From NCBI GenBank assembly GCA_948469655.1, contig CAOKMF010000007.1, positions 1 through 64,000 on the forward strand: a DNA stretch of 64,000 nt. Direction: 5' to 3'. How positions within the stretch are numbered: position 1 is the stretch's first letter; each line of letters begins with the position of its first letter. This document shows positions 20,891 to 31,409 of this stretch, one piece after another. Position numbers and translations under genes: made by a program. Below the pieces are notes generated by a model that was not told the DNA's origin, made no database searches, and saw nothing but the letters and a program-made list of their open reading frames with translations. The DNA is from an uncultured Clostridium sp. Its GTDB lineage: Bacteria > Bacillota > Clostridia > TANB77 > CAG-508.

Positions 20891-22702
20891 CTATTTAAAA
20901 AATTCTTCGAATTCTTCTTCTGTTATTGTTTCTTTTTGCATTAATGCATTTGCAACTGCATCTAGCTTATCACGGTTTGCACTTAATATTTGTTTTGCTC
21001 TTTCATATGATAGATCCATAAGTTCTTTTATCTCTTTTCCAACTTCGTCTTCTATATCTCTTCCATAGAATTCAAGTTCTCTTATATCATCTACTTGAAG
21101 TGATATTGGTCCTAATTTTTTACTCATTCCATAGATTATTATCATATCTCTTGCTGTTTTTGTTGCAACTTCTAAGTCATTGCTTGCTCCTGTTGATATG
21201 TCGTCTAAAGCAAGTTCTTCTGCTGCTCTTCCACCTAAAAGTGAAACTAGCTTTTCTTCCATCTCTGTTTTAGATATATAGAATTTATCTTCATTTGATT
21301 TATACATTGTGTAACCACCTGCTACACCCCTTGGTATAATTGATATTTCTTTTACATCTAAAACTGTATCTAAATATTTTCCAACAATTGCATGTCCTGC
21401 CTCATGATATGCTGTTAGTCTTTTATCTTTTTCTGATATTACTCTACTTGATTTTTGAAGACCAACTGTTACTTTTTTTACAGCATCATCTAAGTCTTGC
21501 ATAGTTATAGATTCATGTTTATTTACTGTTGCAATAATTGCAGCTTCATTTAATATATTAGAAAGTTCTGCTCCTGTAAAGCCTGCTGTATCTTCTGCAA
21601 TGCTCTTTAAATTTATCTCACTTGATAATTTCTTTTCTTTACTATATATTTTTAATATTTCTTCTCTTCCTCTTAAATCTGGTGGTGCAATTGTTATTTG
21701 TCTATCAAATCTTCCCGGTCTTAGAAGTGCTTTGTCTAGCATTTCAGGTCTATTTGTCGCAGCAAGTACTATTATTGTATCATTTTTCTCAAAACCATCC
21801 ATTTCGACTAATAATTGATTTAATGTTTGATTATTTTCAGATTCAGCACCACTTGAAGTTGTTCTTCTTGAGCCTATCGCATCTATTTCGTCTATAAATA
21901 TTATACAAGGTGCAAGTTTTTTTGCTTTTTCAAATAATTTTCTAACTCTTGATGCACCAAGTCCTGCAAACATTTCTATAAATTCAGAGCCACTCATAGA
22001 TATAAATGGAACTCCTGCTTCTCCTGCAATTGCTCTTGCTATAAGAGTTTTTCCTGTTCCTGGTTTTCCACAAAGTAAAATTCCCTTTGGAATTTTAGCT
22101 CCCATTTTTAAGAATCTTTCAGGTTCTTTAAGGAAATCTACAATTTCTATCATTTCTTGTTTTTCTTCAGACAAGCCTGCAACATCATCAAATGTTACAT
22201 CACTTTTATTTTCTACTCCATCATATACCTTTCCCTTGTCTCCAATCCCTTGCATTTTAAATACCATAACTACTATTGTTATCATAAGTCCTGTTGATAT
22301 TATTGATAATAAATTTGACTGAATTCCTGATAATATTCCACTTTTCTTTTCATGTAATGGTATCTCTATTCCTTCTGCTCTTTTCCCATGTACATATTCA
22401 ACAAAAGCTTGAGTATTTGGAATTATTATTTTTTCTTTGTCTTTTTCTTCTTCTCTTTCCTTATATGTTACTTTAAGTGTAGTACTTCCAACTGTCATTT
22501 CGATATCTTCAATTAGACCATTTTCAATATCTTGTAAAAACTCTGTGTAACCAATTTCTTTATCTTCCTTATCTTTATTATTTTGGACATATGAATATGC
22601 TAAAATTGCTACAGCTACGACAATAAGTATCCCAAGTATTGTTATAATTAAATTATTATTTTTCTTTCCTTTTTGTTTTGGCTTGTCATTTTTTTTGCTC
22701 AT
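20891..22702 (-). CDS. ftsH: ATP-dependent zinc metalloprotease FtsH
   Basis: 603-aa membrane-bound AAA protease. Two membrane helices (about 20-40 and 130-150) flank an external segment, then the AAA domain with Walker A GKPGTGKT, Walker B IIFIDEID and SRH, and the M41 protease site HEAGH near residue 410. Degrades membrane and short-lived cytoplasmic proteins. Single frame, no CGG. Confidence 0.98.
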   Translation of the reverse strand: MSKKNDKPKQKGKKNNNLIITILGILIVVAVAILAYSYVQNNKDKEDKEIGYTEFLQDIENGLIEDIEMTVGSTTLKVTYKEREEEKDKEKIIIPNTQAFVEYVHGKRAEGIEIPLHEKKSGILSGIQSNLLSIISTGLMITIVVMVFKMQGIGDKGKVYDGVENKSDVTFDDVAGLSEEKQEMIEIVDFLKEPERFLKMGAKIPKGILLCGKPGTGKTLIARAIAGEAGVPFISMSGSEFIEMFAGLGASRVRKLFEKAKKLAPCIIFIDEIDAIGSRRTTSSGAESENNQTLNQLLVEMDGFEKNDTIIVLAATNRPEMLDKALLRPGRFDRQITIAPPDLRGREEILKIYSKEKKLSSEINLKSIAEDTAGFTGAELSNILNEAAIIATVNKHESITMQDLDDAVKKVTVGLQKSSRVISEKDKRLTAYHEAGHAIVGKYLDTVLDVKEISIIPRGVAGGYTMYKSNEDKFYISKTEMEEKLVSLLGGRAAEELALDDISTGASNDLEVATKTARDMIIIYGMSKKLGPISLQVDDIRELEFYGRDIEDEVGKEIKELMDLSYERAKQILSANRDKLDAVANALMQKETITEEEFEEFFK

Positions 22703-22717
22703 TTTTTTCTTTCCTTT

Positions 22718-23715
22718 CTATGCATTAGAACCTTCTGGCTCTCCGTCCGCTTCTTCTTTTTTCTCTTCCTTCTCTTTCTTTTCTTCTTTTTGTTTTTCCT
22801 TTTCTTCTAAAGCTTCTTCTGCTTTCTCTGCCTCATTTGCTTGTATTTCTCTAAGCTTTATTAATTGTATTTTCTGATTTATTATTTCTGTTTTTATCAT
22901 AAGTATTGCGACAACTACATAAATATATGAAATACTAGTATACATCCACTGGAAGTGTCTTATTTCAAAACCTGTAAATAGATTTACAATAATATATATT
23001 AAATTAAGAATTAAAGGTAGTGTAAGTGCATGTATTCCTATATTAAATGTTGCTTTGTATCTTAATCTTATTTTTATTATTCTTCCAAATAAATATCCGA
23101 ATTACTCCAAGTACGATACTATCTACTAGGTTAGAACTTAAGTATACTATAAATAAGTATATTAGTAAAGTAGTAAAGAAAGCTAAACTTGTATAAAATA
23201 AGTTTCGCCCACTTATCATATTTAAAAAGTTTGCTTTTCCGGTTATATCAAAGCTAAAAAGATTGGAATAGTATATAGTCTCTTCAGTATTAAGTAATTT
23301 ACTTTGTATTATCATTCTATCTGATAAGCATAAAATTCCTGTATTGTATGCTTTTATTCTTTCTAGGTTTTCTTCCTTATTTGCATCTTCTTTTGTGTCT
23401 ACTATTATTATAGGAATTATGTTATTTTCATCTTCAAATATTATTTTATCATGTGATACAACTTCTAATTTTCCACCGTTTTAAATTTATATCTTCTACA
23501 TTTTTTGATATATAATCTCTTATATTATCTACTGCTAAATAGAATTTATATGTATATGCTAGTGCTATTAAAGCTGTAAATATTAAGCTTAAAATTAATA
23601 TATATTTTATCGCTTTCCAGACTTTTTCCGCTGCAAAACTTTCATATCCTTCAAAATCTTTTATGCTTGTCCATACCTTTTTAAAGAAATTCTTTTCTTT
23701 TAGCTCTTCTCCCAC
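22718..23715 (-). CDS. DUF1189-type membrane protein (two +1 sites)
   Basis: 331-aa polytopic protein. N-terminal FFKKVWTSIKDFEGYESFA, then a helix at about 37-58, an extracytoplasmic region, several helices between about 160 and 260 and a highly charged Glu/Lys coiled tail ending EGSNA. This layout fits DUF1189 membrane proteins, of unknown function. In-frame CGG at complement 23476-23478 and 23097-23099 need +1 shifts to join the parts (NLKGGKLEVVSHD and VIGYLFGRIIK). The likely start is GTG at 23715 with a weak, distant binding site, so the start is uncertain. It lies between ftsH and cysS. Confidence 0.75.
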
Positions 23716-23738
23716 TTTTATAGGTCACCCTTTCCTTT

Positions 23739-25118
23739 TTACACTTTTTCTAAGGTCACGCCATCTTTTGTATCTTTAATAATATATCCTTTTTGCTTTA
23801 TATTATCCCTTATCTCGTCTGACAATTTCCAGTTTTTTTCTTCTCTTGCTTTTTTTCTATCTTCAAGTAATTTTTGTATTTCTTCTGGTATTTCTAGATT
23901 TTCCTGTTTTTCATCTATTCTAAGTCCAAGTACTTCATCAAATTTAAGTAAAAGTTCTGCTATTTGTTTTGACTTGATAGGATATCTTACAGCTTCCCAA
24001 ACAGCACTCATTGCTCCTGTCATGTTTAAATCGTCGTTTATATTTGAATGAAATTTTTCTTCTAAGCTAGAAATGACATCTTTTTCTACATTTTCTGTTC
24101 CTTCTAAATGATTTTTAAATCCTTCTTTTAGTCTCATAAGTGATACATTTGCAGATTCTACTCCTTCAAATGTAAAGTTTAAGTTGTTTCTATAATGAGA
24201 AGAATAGCAAAATAGCTTATATGCAAGTGGATCTATACCCTTTTCTTTTAGTATTTCTATCGTATAAATATTTCCAAGGCTCTTTGACATCTTTCCACCA
24301 TCTACTGTTAGAAAGTTGCAATGCATCCAAAACTTAGCTGGGATTTTTCCACATCTACCCTTGCTCTGAGCAATTTCGTTTTCATGATGTGTTGGTATAT
24401 GGTCTATCCCACCTGTATGTATATCAAATTCTTCTCCTAAATACTTCCTACTCATTGCTGAGCATTCTATATGCCATCCTGGATAAGATAGTCCCCAATG
24501 GCTTTCCCACTTCATAAGATGTTTCTCGGGAGCTTTTATCCATAAAGCAAAATCTTCTGGGTTTTTCTTATTCTTATCTACTTCTACTCTTGCACCTGCA
24601 ATTTGTTCATCAACTTTTCTATCAGATAATACAGGATATTTATCTAATTTTGATATATCAAAATATACTCCATTAGATGTTTCGTATCCATATCCATTTT
24701 TTACTATTTCTGATACATATTCTATCATTTCATTAATATGTTCAGTTGCTTTGCAGATTATTTCAGGCTTATCTATGTTTAATCTTTCTAAATCTTTTAA
24801 GAATACATCTGTGTAAAATTCTGCTATTTCATACGGGTCTTTGTTCTCTTTTTTTGCTGCCTTTACCATTTTGTCTTCTCCACTATCCGCGTCACTTTCT
24901 AAATGTCCAACATCTGTTATATTCATAGCATGTTTTATTTTATATCCATTATATTTTAAAACTCTTCTTAAAGTATCCATAAATATATATGATCTAAAAT
25001 TTCCTATGTGGGCAAAACTGTATACAGTTGGCCCACATGAATATATTCTAACAGTTTCATTTATTGGATGAAATTCTTCTTTTTTCCTTGAAAGTGTGTT
25101 ATATAGCTTAAGTTCCAA
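23739..25118 (-). CDS. cysS: Cysteinyl-tRNA synthetase
   Basis: 459-aa class I synthetase. CGPTVYSFAHIGNFRS gives the zinc Cys and HIGH-type motif; KMSKSLGN near residue 265 is the second signature; the zinc ligands C-H-E are in place (WHIECSAM). Normal length, single frame, preceded by AGGAGG. Confidence 0.98.
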   Translation of the reverse strand: MELKLYNTLSRKKEEFHPINETVRIYSCGPTVYSFAHIGNFRSYIFMDTLRRVLKYNGYKIKHAMNITDVGHLESDADSGEDKMVKAAKKENKDPYEIAEFYTDVFLKDLERLNIDKPEIICKATEHINEMIEYVSEIVKNGYGYETSNGVYFDISKLDKYPVLSDRKVDEQIAGARVEVDKNKKNPEDFALWIKAPEKHLMKWESHWGLSYPGWHIECSAMSRKYLGEEFDIHTGGIDHIPTHHENEIAQSKGRCGKIPAKFWMHCNFLTVDGGKMSKSLGNIYTIEILKEKGIDPLAYKLFCYSSHYRNNLNFTFEGVESANVSLMRLKEGFKNHLEGTENVEKDVISSLEEKFHSNINDDLNMTGAMSAVWEAVRYPIKSKQIAELLLKFDEVLGLRIDEKQENLEIPEEIQKLLEDRKKAREEKNWKLSDEIRDNIKQKGYIIKDTKDGVTLEKV

Positions 25119-25147
25119 TAATATACCTCCTAGGTTTAATTAATTTT

Positions 25148-27742
25148 CTAATGTGTGTTTGTAACATTATTTACAGTATTGGTTGTATTTGCAGTGTTAC
25201 TTGTATTTCCTGAGCTATTTGTATAATATGAATTTGTATTACTCATATTATTTACTGTATTATTTGCATTTCCTTCTGGGTCAGTTACATTATCAATAGG
25301 TGCCTGAGCAGCACATTCTGTACATGTTTCTAATGGTGCCATATACTTAGCATCTGTTGCAGACCTCCAACGTGTGTCTGTCTCTGCATTTTCCCTTGTT
25401 ATAAATACTCTTGTAACTTTTTCTTTGCATTTATCACTTGCAAGTTTATTTGTCTTGCTACAAACTTCTACCTTTTTATGTACTGTACAATATCCTGATG
25501 GGACATTTCCTTGTGAAAAGTATTCTGTATATGCTTTATTTCCTTCTGGGTCATGCTGACAATCTTCTGTAGCTAGCTGCCCTGATGTCTTACAAACAAC
25601 TGCTGTCGTGATTCCACTTGGTCTATTCCATGTCTTTGCTTCTAATCCTTTATGTACTGGTCTCATTACATTACCCCAAAGTATTGCACATTGTGTAGAA
25701 TTTGCATTTGTACTATTATTTCCATCTGCCTCAATATCGAAGAACATACAAACAGAAGCTGTATATAATTTTGTAAATCCTGCAAATGATGCTGATGAGT
25801 TATTATTTGTTGTTCCTGTTTTTCCTCTAACTTCATGTCCTGTTATTTTTGCATTTCCTCCACCAGTTACTCCATTATATATTGGCTCTTTTAATAAATC
25901 TTGTAATATCCATGCATTCTGCTCTGAAAATACTCTTGTGCTTTCTTGCTTTGGTTCTAATACTGTTTTTCCATTTTGGTCTACAACTTTTGTATAAAAT
26001 AATGGCGTTCTATATACCCCTCCATTCGCAACAGTTGCATAACATGTAGCAAGTTCTAGTGGTGTCATTCCATTTGTCATACCTCCAAGTGCAAGTGAAA
26101 GTCCTACATCTTTTTCAGCTGATACATCTACTCCCATTTTTTCCAAATATGAAAGTGATTTTGGCACTGTAAGTTTTTGTAATAATATTATTTCTGGAAT
26201 ATTTGCTGATGTTTGTAATAATTCCCTGATATTCATATATCCTTTGTATCCTTCTCTATACCAGTTACCTGGTTTATAGCTTCCAAATGATGTAGGTATA
26301 TCATCAACAGTTGTAGCAGCTGTTATTCTCCCTTCTTCTAAGCTAGGACCAATTATTCCTATTGGTTTCATACAAGAACCTGGGCTATGTCCTTTTAATA
26401 TCATTCTATTTATTCCATTTGCAACTGTTTTTTCGCCAAATCCACCTGAACCTGCAATAACATATCCTGTTTGATTATCTATTACAACCATAGCACCTTG
26501 TCTTTGTACTTCTTCTTTATATTTTTCACCTGTTTCTTTATTTGTTCTATTTGCTTTTATAGTTATTGACCATTTTTTTGCATTATCTACAAATTCTTTA
26601 TCTACTTCTGCTTGAATGTTTTGGTCTAAATTAGTATATATTTGATATCCTTTTCCAAAAAGTTCTAATTCTGCTTCTTTTCTTGAATAGTTGTTCTTTG
26701 CCATCAATTCTTCTAATACTTGGTCTCTTGCTGCCTCTAAATAATATGATAGTTTATTATTTTGTGATACCTCTCCTTTTGTAAATTTGATTCCTGCGTC
26801 TACCTCTGCAATAGCATTATTATAGTCTTCTTCGCTGACTCTACCAAGTTCCTTCATTTTATTTAAAACTGTTTTTACTCTTTTATTAATTATTTCTGTC
26901 TTGTCACCTGTTTCACTAAAAGGATTATATCTATTTGGTGCATTTGTAATACCTGCAATATATGCTGCTTCTACTAAGCTTACATCTTTTGCATCTTTGT
27001 TAAAATAATATCTTGATGCACTTTGTACACCATATATATTGTTTGAGCCACCACCAAATGAAACTAGGTTTAAGTAAAGTTCTAATATTTGGTGTTTTGA
27101 TAGTTTATTTTCTACATCATATGCTCTTGCAATTTCTTTTATTTTTCTAAGAGCTCCTTCAAAACTTGAATTGTCATCTTCCTTAGTTAAGTTTTTTACA
27201 ACTTGCTGTGTAAGTGTACTTCCTCCAAAAGAAGATTCTCCTTTATGTGTAATAAATGTTACAAATGCTCCAAGTGTTCTCTTCCAGTCAACCCCATGGT
27301 GCTCTTCAAACCTTTCATCTTCTATTGATATAAAAGCCTCAAAAAAATATGGAGACATTTCATCTTTACTTATTATTTCTCTATTTTCCATTCCCGTAAG
27401 AACCGCAACTGCTTTTCCATCTTTGTCATACATAGTAGCATTTTCAAAGGTTATATTTTGCAATTTTTCCGTATCTATTGCCCAATCTCCCCAAATACAA
27501 CGGTAAAAAATCGCCCCAACTATTCCAGCTCCTATTACAGCTAAAAGTACAAAGATTATAACCATAATCTTTAATGCCTTTTTTAGTTTTGGATGTTTTT
27601 TCTTTTCCTTAGGGTTTTTTGGTTTTTGGGTCTTTTTTGCCTTTACTTCTTTATATGATTTTATTGGTTTATACATTACTGTCTCATCTTTTTTGTTTTT
27701 ATTTTCTTCTTTTTTAACTTCTTGTTTTCCTTGTTTTTTCAT
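25148..27742 (-). CDS. Class A penicillin-binding protein
   Basis: 864-aa bifunctional peptidoglycan synthase of the PBP1A type. A Lys-rich cytoplasmic N terminus and one membrane helix (about 60-80) precede the glycosyltransferase domain (EDERFEEHHGVD, GGSTLTQQVVKN) and the transpeptidase with GSCMKP (SxxK), a TSAN motif and KTGTT. The C terminus has paired cysteines and an Asn/Thr-rich tail of about 55 residues. Start ATG at 27742 follows GAGGAGG. Single frame. Confidence 0.95.
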   Translation of the reverse strand: MKKQGKQEVKKEENKNKKDETVMYKPIKSYKEVKAKKTQKPKNPKEKKKHPKLKKALKIMVIIFVLLAVIGAGIVGAIFYRCIWGDWAIDTEKLQNITFENATMYDKDGKAVAVLTGMENREIISKDEMSPYFFEAFISIEDERFEEHHGVDWKRTLGAFVTFITHKGESSFGGSTLTQQVVKNLTKEDDNSSFEGALRKIKEIARAYDVENKLSKHQILELYLNLVSFGGGSNNIYGVQSASRYYFNKDAKDVSLVEAAYIAGITNAPNRYNPFSETGDKTEIINKRVKTVLNKMKELGRVSEEDYNNAIAEVDAGIKFTKGEVSQNNKLSYYLEAARDQVLEELMAKNNYSRKEAELELFGKGYQIYTNLDQNIQAEVDKEFVDNAKKWSITIKANRTNKETGEKYKEEVQRQGAMVVIDNQTGYVIAGSGGFGEKTVANGINRMILKGHSPGSCMKPIGIIGPSLEEGRITAATTVDDIPTSFGSYKPGNWYREGYKGYMNIRELLQTSANIPEIILLQKLTVPKSLSYLEKMGVDVSAEKDVGLSLALGGMTNGMTPLELATCYATVANGGVYRTPLFYTKVVDQNGKTVLEPKQESTRVFSEQNAWILQDLLKEPIYNGVTGGGNAKITGHEVRGKTGTTNNNSSASFAGFTKLYTASVCMFFDIEADGNNSTNANSTQCAILWGNVMRPVHKGLEAKTWNRPSGITTAVVCKTSGQLATEDCQHDPEGNKAYTEYFSQGNVPSGYCTVHKKVEVCSKTNKLASDKCKEKVTRVFITRENAETDTRWRSATDAKYMAPLETCTECAAQAPIDNVTDPEGNANNTVNNMSNTNSYYTNSSGNTSNTANTTNTVNNVTNTH

Positions 27743-27901
27743 TATTTTCCTCCTCAAAAAAGAGTTTTTTGCTTTTGATATAATTTATGACATTACTATT
27801 ATAATACAAAACTTTTAAAAGATAAAGTATTTTTAGTAAACTTTTATTATTAAGATTTACTTAAATTTTTTACGGATGCTTTATATATGGAAGATATATG
27901 A

Positions 27902-27936
27902 ACAAGGAGAAGGTCTTTTTTATACCTTCTCCTTGT
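27902..27936. terminator. Long hairpin after spoIIID
   Basis: ACAAGGAGAAGGT and ACCTTCTCCTTGT pair perfectly over 13 bp, directly after the spoIIID stop on the minus strand. The arm contains GGAG, so it could also hide a binding site. Confidence 0.65.
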
Positions 27937-27938
27937 CT

Positions 27939-28251
27939 CTAGCTTGCTTTATTTTTTGTACCATATTTTAGTTTTGTTGCCATTCCTCCTCTTATATGCC
28001 TTTCTGCTTTATTTTCGTCTAATATTTTTCTTACCTCCATTGCAAGGTTTGGGTTTACTTTTATAAGTCTTTCGCTTACATCTTTATGTACTGTACTTTT
28101 GCTAATACCGAAATCTCTTTGCAGCTCCTCTAACTGTATCTTTTGAATCTATAATATATCGTGCTAAGGAACATGCACGTTCTTCTATTGTCTGCCTACC
28201 TGAATTTCTTATATTTTCTTCAGATAAGATATGATTTTGTTTTCCCCCCAT
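27939..28251 (-). CDS. spoIIID: Sporulation regulator SpoIIID (one +1 site)
   Basis: 103-aa DNA-binding regulator of mother-cell gene expression during sporulation. It matches SpoIIID throughout: RARYII-type N terminus, helix-turn-helix AAKRFGISKSTVHKDVSERL, and the end RGGMATKLKYG. In frame 0 the gene ends at ...AAKRF-CGG-TAT-TAG, in the turn of the HTH (CGG at complement 28108-28110). +1 reading gives the Gly and the recognition helix. Start ATG at 28251 behind a G-rich binding site. Confidence 0.93.
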
Positions 28252-28331
28252 CTTTTTTAGCCCCCTTAAGTTACCTTTGCTTTTGTTTAATTGTATTCAT
28301 GGGAGTAAGTCCTTATGACTTTATTTTTTAT

Positions 28332-28365
28332 AGAAAAAACTACTCCTTTTGGAATAGTTTTTTCT
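28332..28365 (-). terminator. Terminator of the YdcF-like gene
   Basis: AGAAAAAACTA pairs with TAGTTTTTTCT. Read on the minus strand it ends in T-rich sequence 20 bp after the stop of the gene at 28385. Confidence 0.8.
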
Positions 28366-28384
28366 CTTCTTCTACTTTTTAATT

Positions 28385-29056
28385 CTATCTATCATTAGTT
28401 ACATCACCATTGCCATTAATAGGAATAGTATCTCCTAAATATTTTGGTTTTGGTTTAAATATACATGATACAAAGTCTTTGTTTCTTGCAACTATTTCTC
28501 TAAGTTCTCTTTTCCATTGATTTGTATATGTTCTAGGGTCAGAGCCCACTCCTTTTGCTTCTAGTCCTAAACTATTTGCTATGTATAAGGCTCTATACAA
28601 ATGGTATTTTTGTGTTACTATAACTACTTTTTTTGCTTCAAAAATCTCTTTTGCTCTGTAAATACTATCATAAGAATTAAAACCTGCATGATCCATAAAT
28701 ATATTTTCTGATGGAATACCTTTTTCTATAGCATAATCTTTCATTATATTTACTTCGTCATATTCTTCTCTTCCATGGTCTCCGCTCATAATTATTTTAT
28801 TTGATACACCTTTATTATATAAAGAAATTGCTTCATTTAATCTGTCTTCAAGCATTGGACTTGGTCTATCTCCCCATATTCCAGCACCTAATACTAATAT
28901 ACAATCAACGTCTCCAAGCTCAGAATAGTCACTTTCCCCAATTATTTGATTTTTAGTAGATAATTTTACAAAAAAATTTATTGCTAATATTACTATAATT
29001 AGTAAAAGAATTAAAGCAACTCCAAAAATTATTACTGTTTTTATATTTATTCTCAT
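28385..29056 (-). CDS. YdcF/SanA-like DUF218 protein
   Basis: 223-aa protein with one N-terminal membrane helix (8-30) and a DUF218 domain: CILVLGAGIWGDRPSPMLEDRL, MSGDHGREEYDE and TQKYHLYRAL are the signature blocks. Related SanA affects envelope barrier function; the reaction is unknown. Start behind AGGAG, single frame. Confidence 0.88.
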   Translation of the reverse strand: MRINIKTVIIFGVALILLLIIVILAINFFVKLSTKNQIIGESDYSELGDVDCILVLGAGIWGDRPSPMLEDRLNEAISLYNKGVSNKIIMSGDHGREEYDEVNIMKDYAIEKGIPSENIFMDHAGFNSYDSIYRAKEIFEAKKVVIVTQKYHLYRALYIANSLGLEAKGVGSDPRTYTNQWKRELREIVARNKDFVSCIFKPKPKYLGDTIPINGNGDVTNDR

Positions 29057-29074
29057 ATATGCTTTCTCCTATTT

Positions 29075-29614
29075 TTATAATATTCTTTTTGCAGGATATA
29101 TCTCAAATAATCCTAATTTATCAAATGAAACTATAAATGGCTTAAAATCTTTCATAATTATATCCTTCATTTTTGTTAGCTTATTGTAATCTTTATCTGA
29201 ATGTATACTAATATGTGGTAAATATGTATTAGGATTGAATTTCTCATTTTTTGTTTTCATATAGATATCTGCCTGAATTTCTTTTAATGCTTCATTTGGT
29301 TTAAAAGAAAAATACATGTTATAGCTTTTATCGTTACCTTCTTTAATTTTCACATCTTCAACTAATATCTCTATTTTTTTCATATTAACTGAATTAAACA
29401 CGCTAATTGCTTCTTCTTTTAAGCTCTCGTCCCAATATGATAATGTAAAATGATATGGTAAAGTATCAGCTTCTTCTCTACTCTCTACTGTATATGGTTC
29501 TTTTAGATATGGAACCTTACATAGATTGTATTGTATTATATTGTGTAATATCATATTTATTTTATCTAAGCTCTCTTTATCAAATATTGTTATCATTGTA
29601 AATCTCTTTTTCAT
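29075..29614 (-). CDS. 2H phosphoesterase / RNA ligase-like protein
   Basis: 179-aa member of the 2'-5' RNA ligase (2H) superfamily. The two catalytic HxT/S tetrapeptides are YHFTLS (about 54) and PHISIH (about 133), as expected for cyclic-phosphodiester or RNA-end processing. Substrate unknown. Preceded by GGGAG, spaced 18 bp from the gene downstream. Confidence 0.85.
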   Translation of the reverse strand: MKKRFTMITIFDKESLDKINMILHNIIQYNLCKVPYLKEPYTVESREEADTLPYHFTLSYWDESLKEEAISVFNSVNMKKIEILVEDVKIKEGNDKSYNMYFSFKPNEALKEIQADIYMKTKNEKFNPNTYLPHISIHSDKDYNKLTKMKDIIMKDFKPFIVSFDKLGLFEIYPAKRIL

Positions 29615-29638
29615 TTTTGCTCCCTTTTATATCAAATT

Positions 29639-30083
29639 TTAATTATCTTTCCCTATTTTTACATATTCACTTAATATATACCTTTGGTATTCATGAAATA
29701 ACTTATCTTTATACTCTTCAGCATTTACCCATAAAACTGTATGGTCTTTTTCGATAGGTTCTGCTATCTCTTTATCAAATTTTGCTATATAAAATGTTGC
29801 AGTAACATCTAGCGGTCCTCTTTTTCCACCATCAGCCCAAGCTGTTAATTTATCAAAATATCTAATATCTTTAATACTATATCCAGCTTCTTCTATTACT
29901 TCTCTTTTTAGTGCTTCAAGCTCTGTTTCTCCGCTTCTCTATTCCACCACCTAAGAAAAACTTATCTCCTTCTGGTATTGTTGCTATTGCTACCTTTTTA
30001 TCTTCTTCTCTTTCTATTATTGCGTATGAACCTAATCTTTTTGTATAATTTACTCCTTCTATTTTATTTCCTATTCTTATCAT
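29639..30083 (-). CDS. NUDIX hydrolase (one +1 site)
   Basis: 147-aa pyrophosphohydrolase. The NUDIX box GGGIEKGETELEALKREVIEEAG is complete only after a +1 shift at in-frame CGG (complement 29931-29933), which supplies the glycine that begins the EGE-type loop. Start ATG at 30083 is preferred because GGAG lies upstream; a GTG 33 bp earlier is possible. The substrate cannot be inferred. Lies directly downstream of the MFS gene. Confidence 0.88.
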
Positions 30084-30116
30084 ATCTTTGCTCTCCAATA
30101 AAAATTTTCCTTTCAC

Positions 30117-31376
30117 TTATTTCATATATTCAATATCTTTTTTATCATATTTTTCAGGAGAAAGTCCAACTCTTGACTTCATATATAGCAATATAAATGA
30201 TATAACAATAAGTCCGCACTCCACCAACTATAATATAAGATATACTTATACTATAATATTCTAATAACAATCCTCCCAAAAATGCAATAGACATCTTCCC
30301 AATTCCTTTTACTAAATTTGCACAAGATAATACTTTAGTTCTAACATCAGAATTTGTAAAGTTTGTAATATATCTATTTGCTAGTGTCCAATATGGTCCC
30401 CTTAAAAAATGTTGCACAAAAAATGCTATTGCAACTACTAACATAATAAATATGATGTTTAACTTACTACTTGAGACTATACCTAATATAATAAATGAAA
30501 TAAATACTGGTATAGATATAAATGTTAGTGTTTTATTTTTGAATTTATTATGTATTTTATCTTGGCATTTAACAGAAAAGCATTGTACTATTGTTAATAT
30601 CCCAAAGATAATTCCAAAATACTCTGGTGATACTTTTAGGTCTTTTAGTAAACTTTTTTCATAAGTCGAAATCATTAATAGCGTTCCTGTAAATACTGTT
30701 ATAAATAGAATTAATGCTCTTAATCTCTTAGACTTTATAACAAATTTAAAGCCTTGTTTCATATCTTCTATTGACTGTTTTATACTCGTCTTTTCTTTAT
30801 TTTCTATTTCTACATCTTCAAATCTATATGCAAGAATTATTGTAAGTGCAGATACTAATGTCGATAATATAATTGGTATATATGGGTTAACTACATATAA
30901 ATACCCTGCAAGTATTATTGAAATTGTGTTAAATATGTAGCTATATGCAGAACCTTCTGCATCTATATTTCCATAGGAGTTTTTACCTTTACATACTTTA
31001 CTTGAGTCATATAAAAGTGTATTATCTGCTATTTCTTTTATGGCATTTCCTAATGCAGATAAAGAATATGCTATAACAAAATTCCGAAGTTATTTGCAAA
31101 AATCATCATTGCAATTTGTAATGTTATAAGTGTACAGCCTAGTATCAATGATTTTCTATTCCCAATTCTTTCTATGATTATTGCACTAGGTATTTGAAAT
31201 AATAGTAAAAATAAAGCATATATAGATTCTGCATACATTATTTTTGATGCATCAATCCCTTTTACTTCTGATAAAAACAAGAATATTATAGCAGAATAAA
31301 ATAATGGGTCCCAACCTAACCCCTTATACATAGGAAATATTCTTCTATTATATTTCATTGCTATATCTTTTCTCAT
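30117..31376 (-). CDS. MFS transporter (one +1 site, one -1 break)
   Basis: About 419-aa major facilitator with 12 predicted helices, broken into two pieces. The first break is after IFANNFGI at ATT-TTG (complement 31078-31082), where the downstream helix (FVIAYSLSALGNA) is in the -1 frame. This is not a CGG site and could be a true mutation, a -1 shift, or a missing T. The second is a normal CGG site at complement 30214-30216, giving GVGLIVISFILLY at the end. The total length is a multiple of three because the two shifts cancel. Substrate unknown. Start at 31376 with AAGGAG. Confidence 0.8.
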
Positions 31377-31409
31377 ATGTATTCTCCTTGATTTGTAATA
31401 TCTTTTGTT

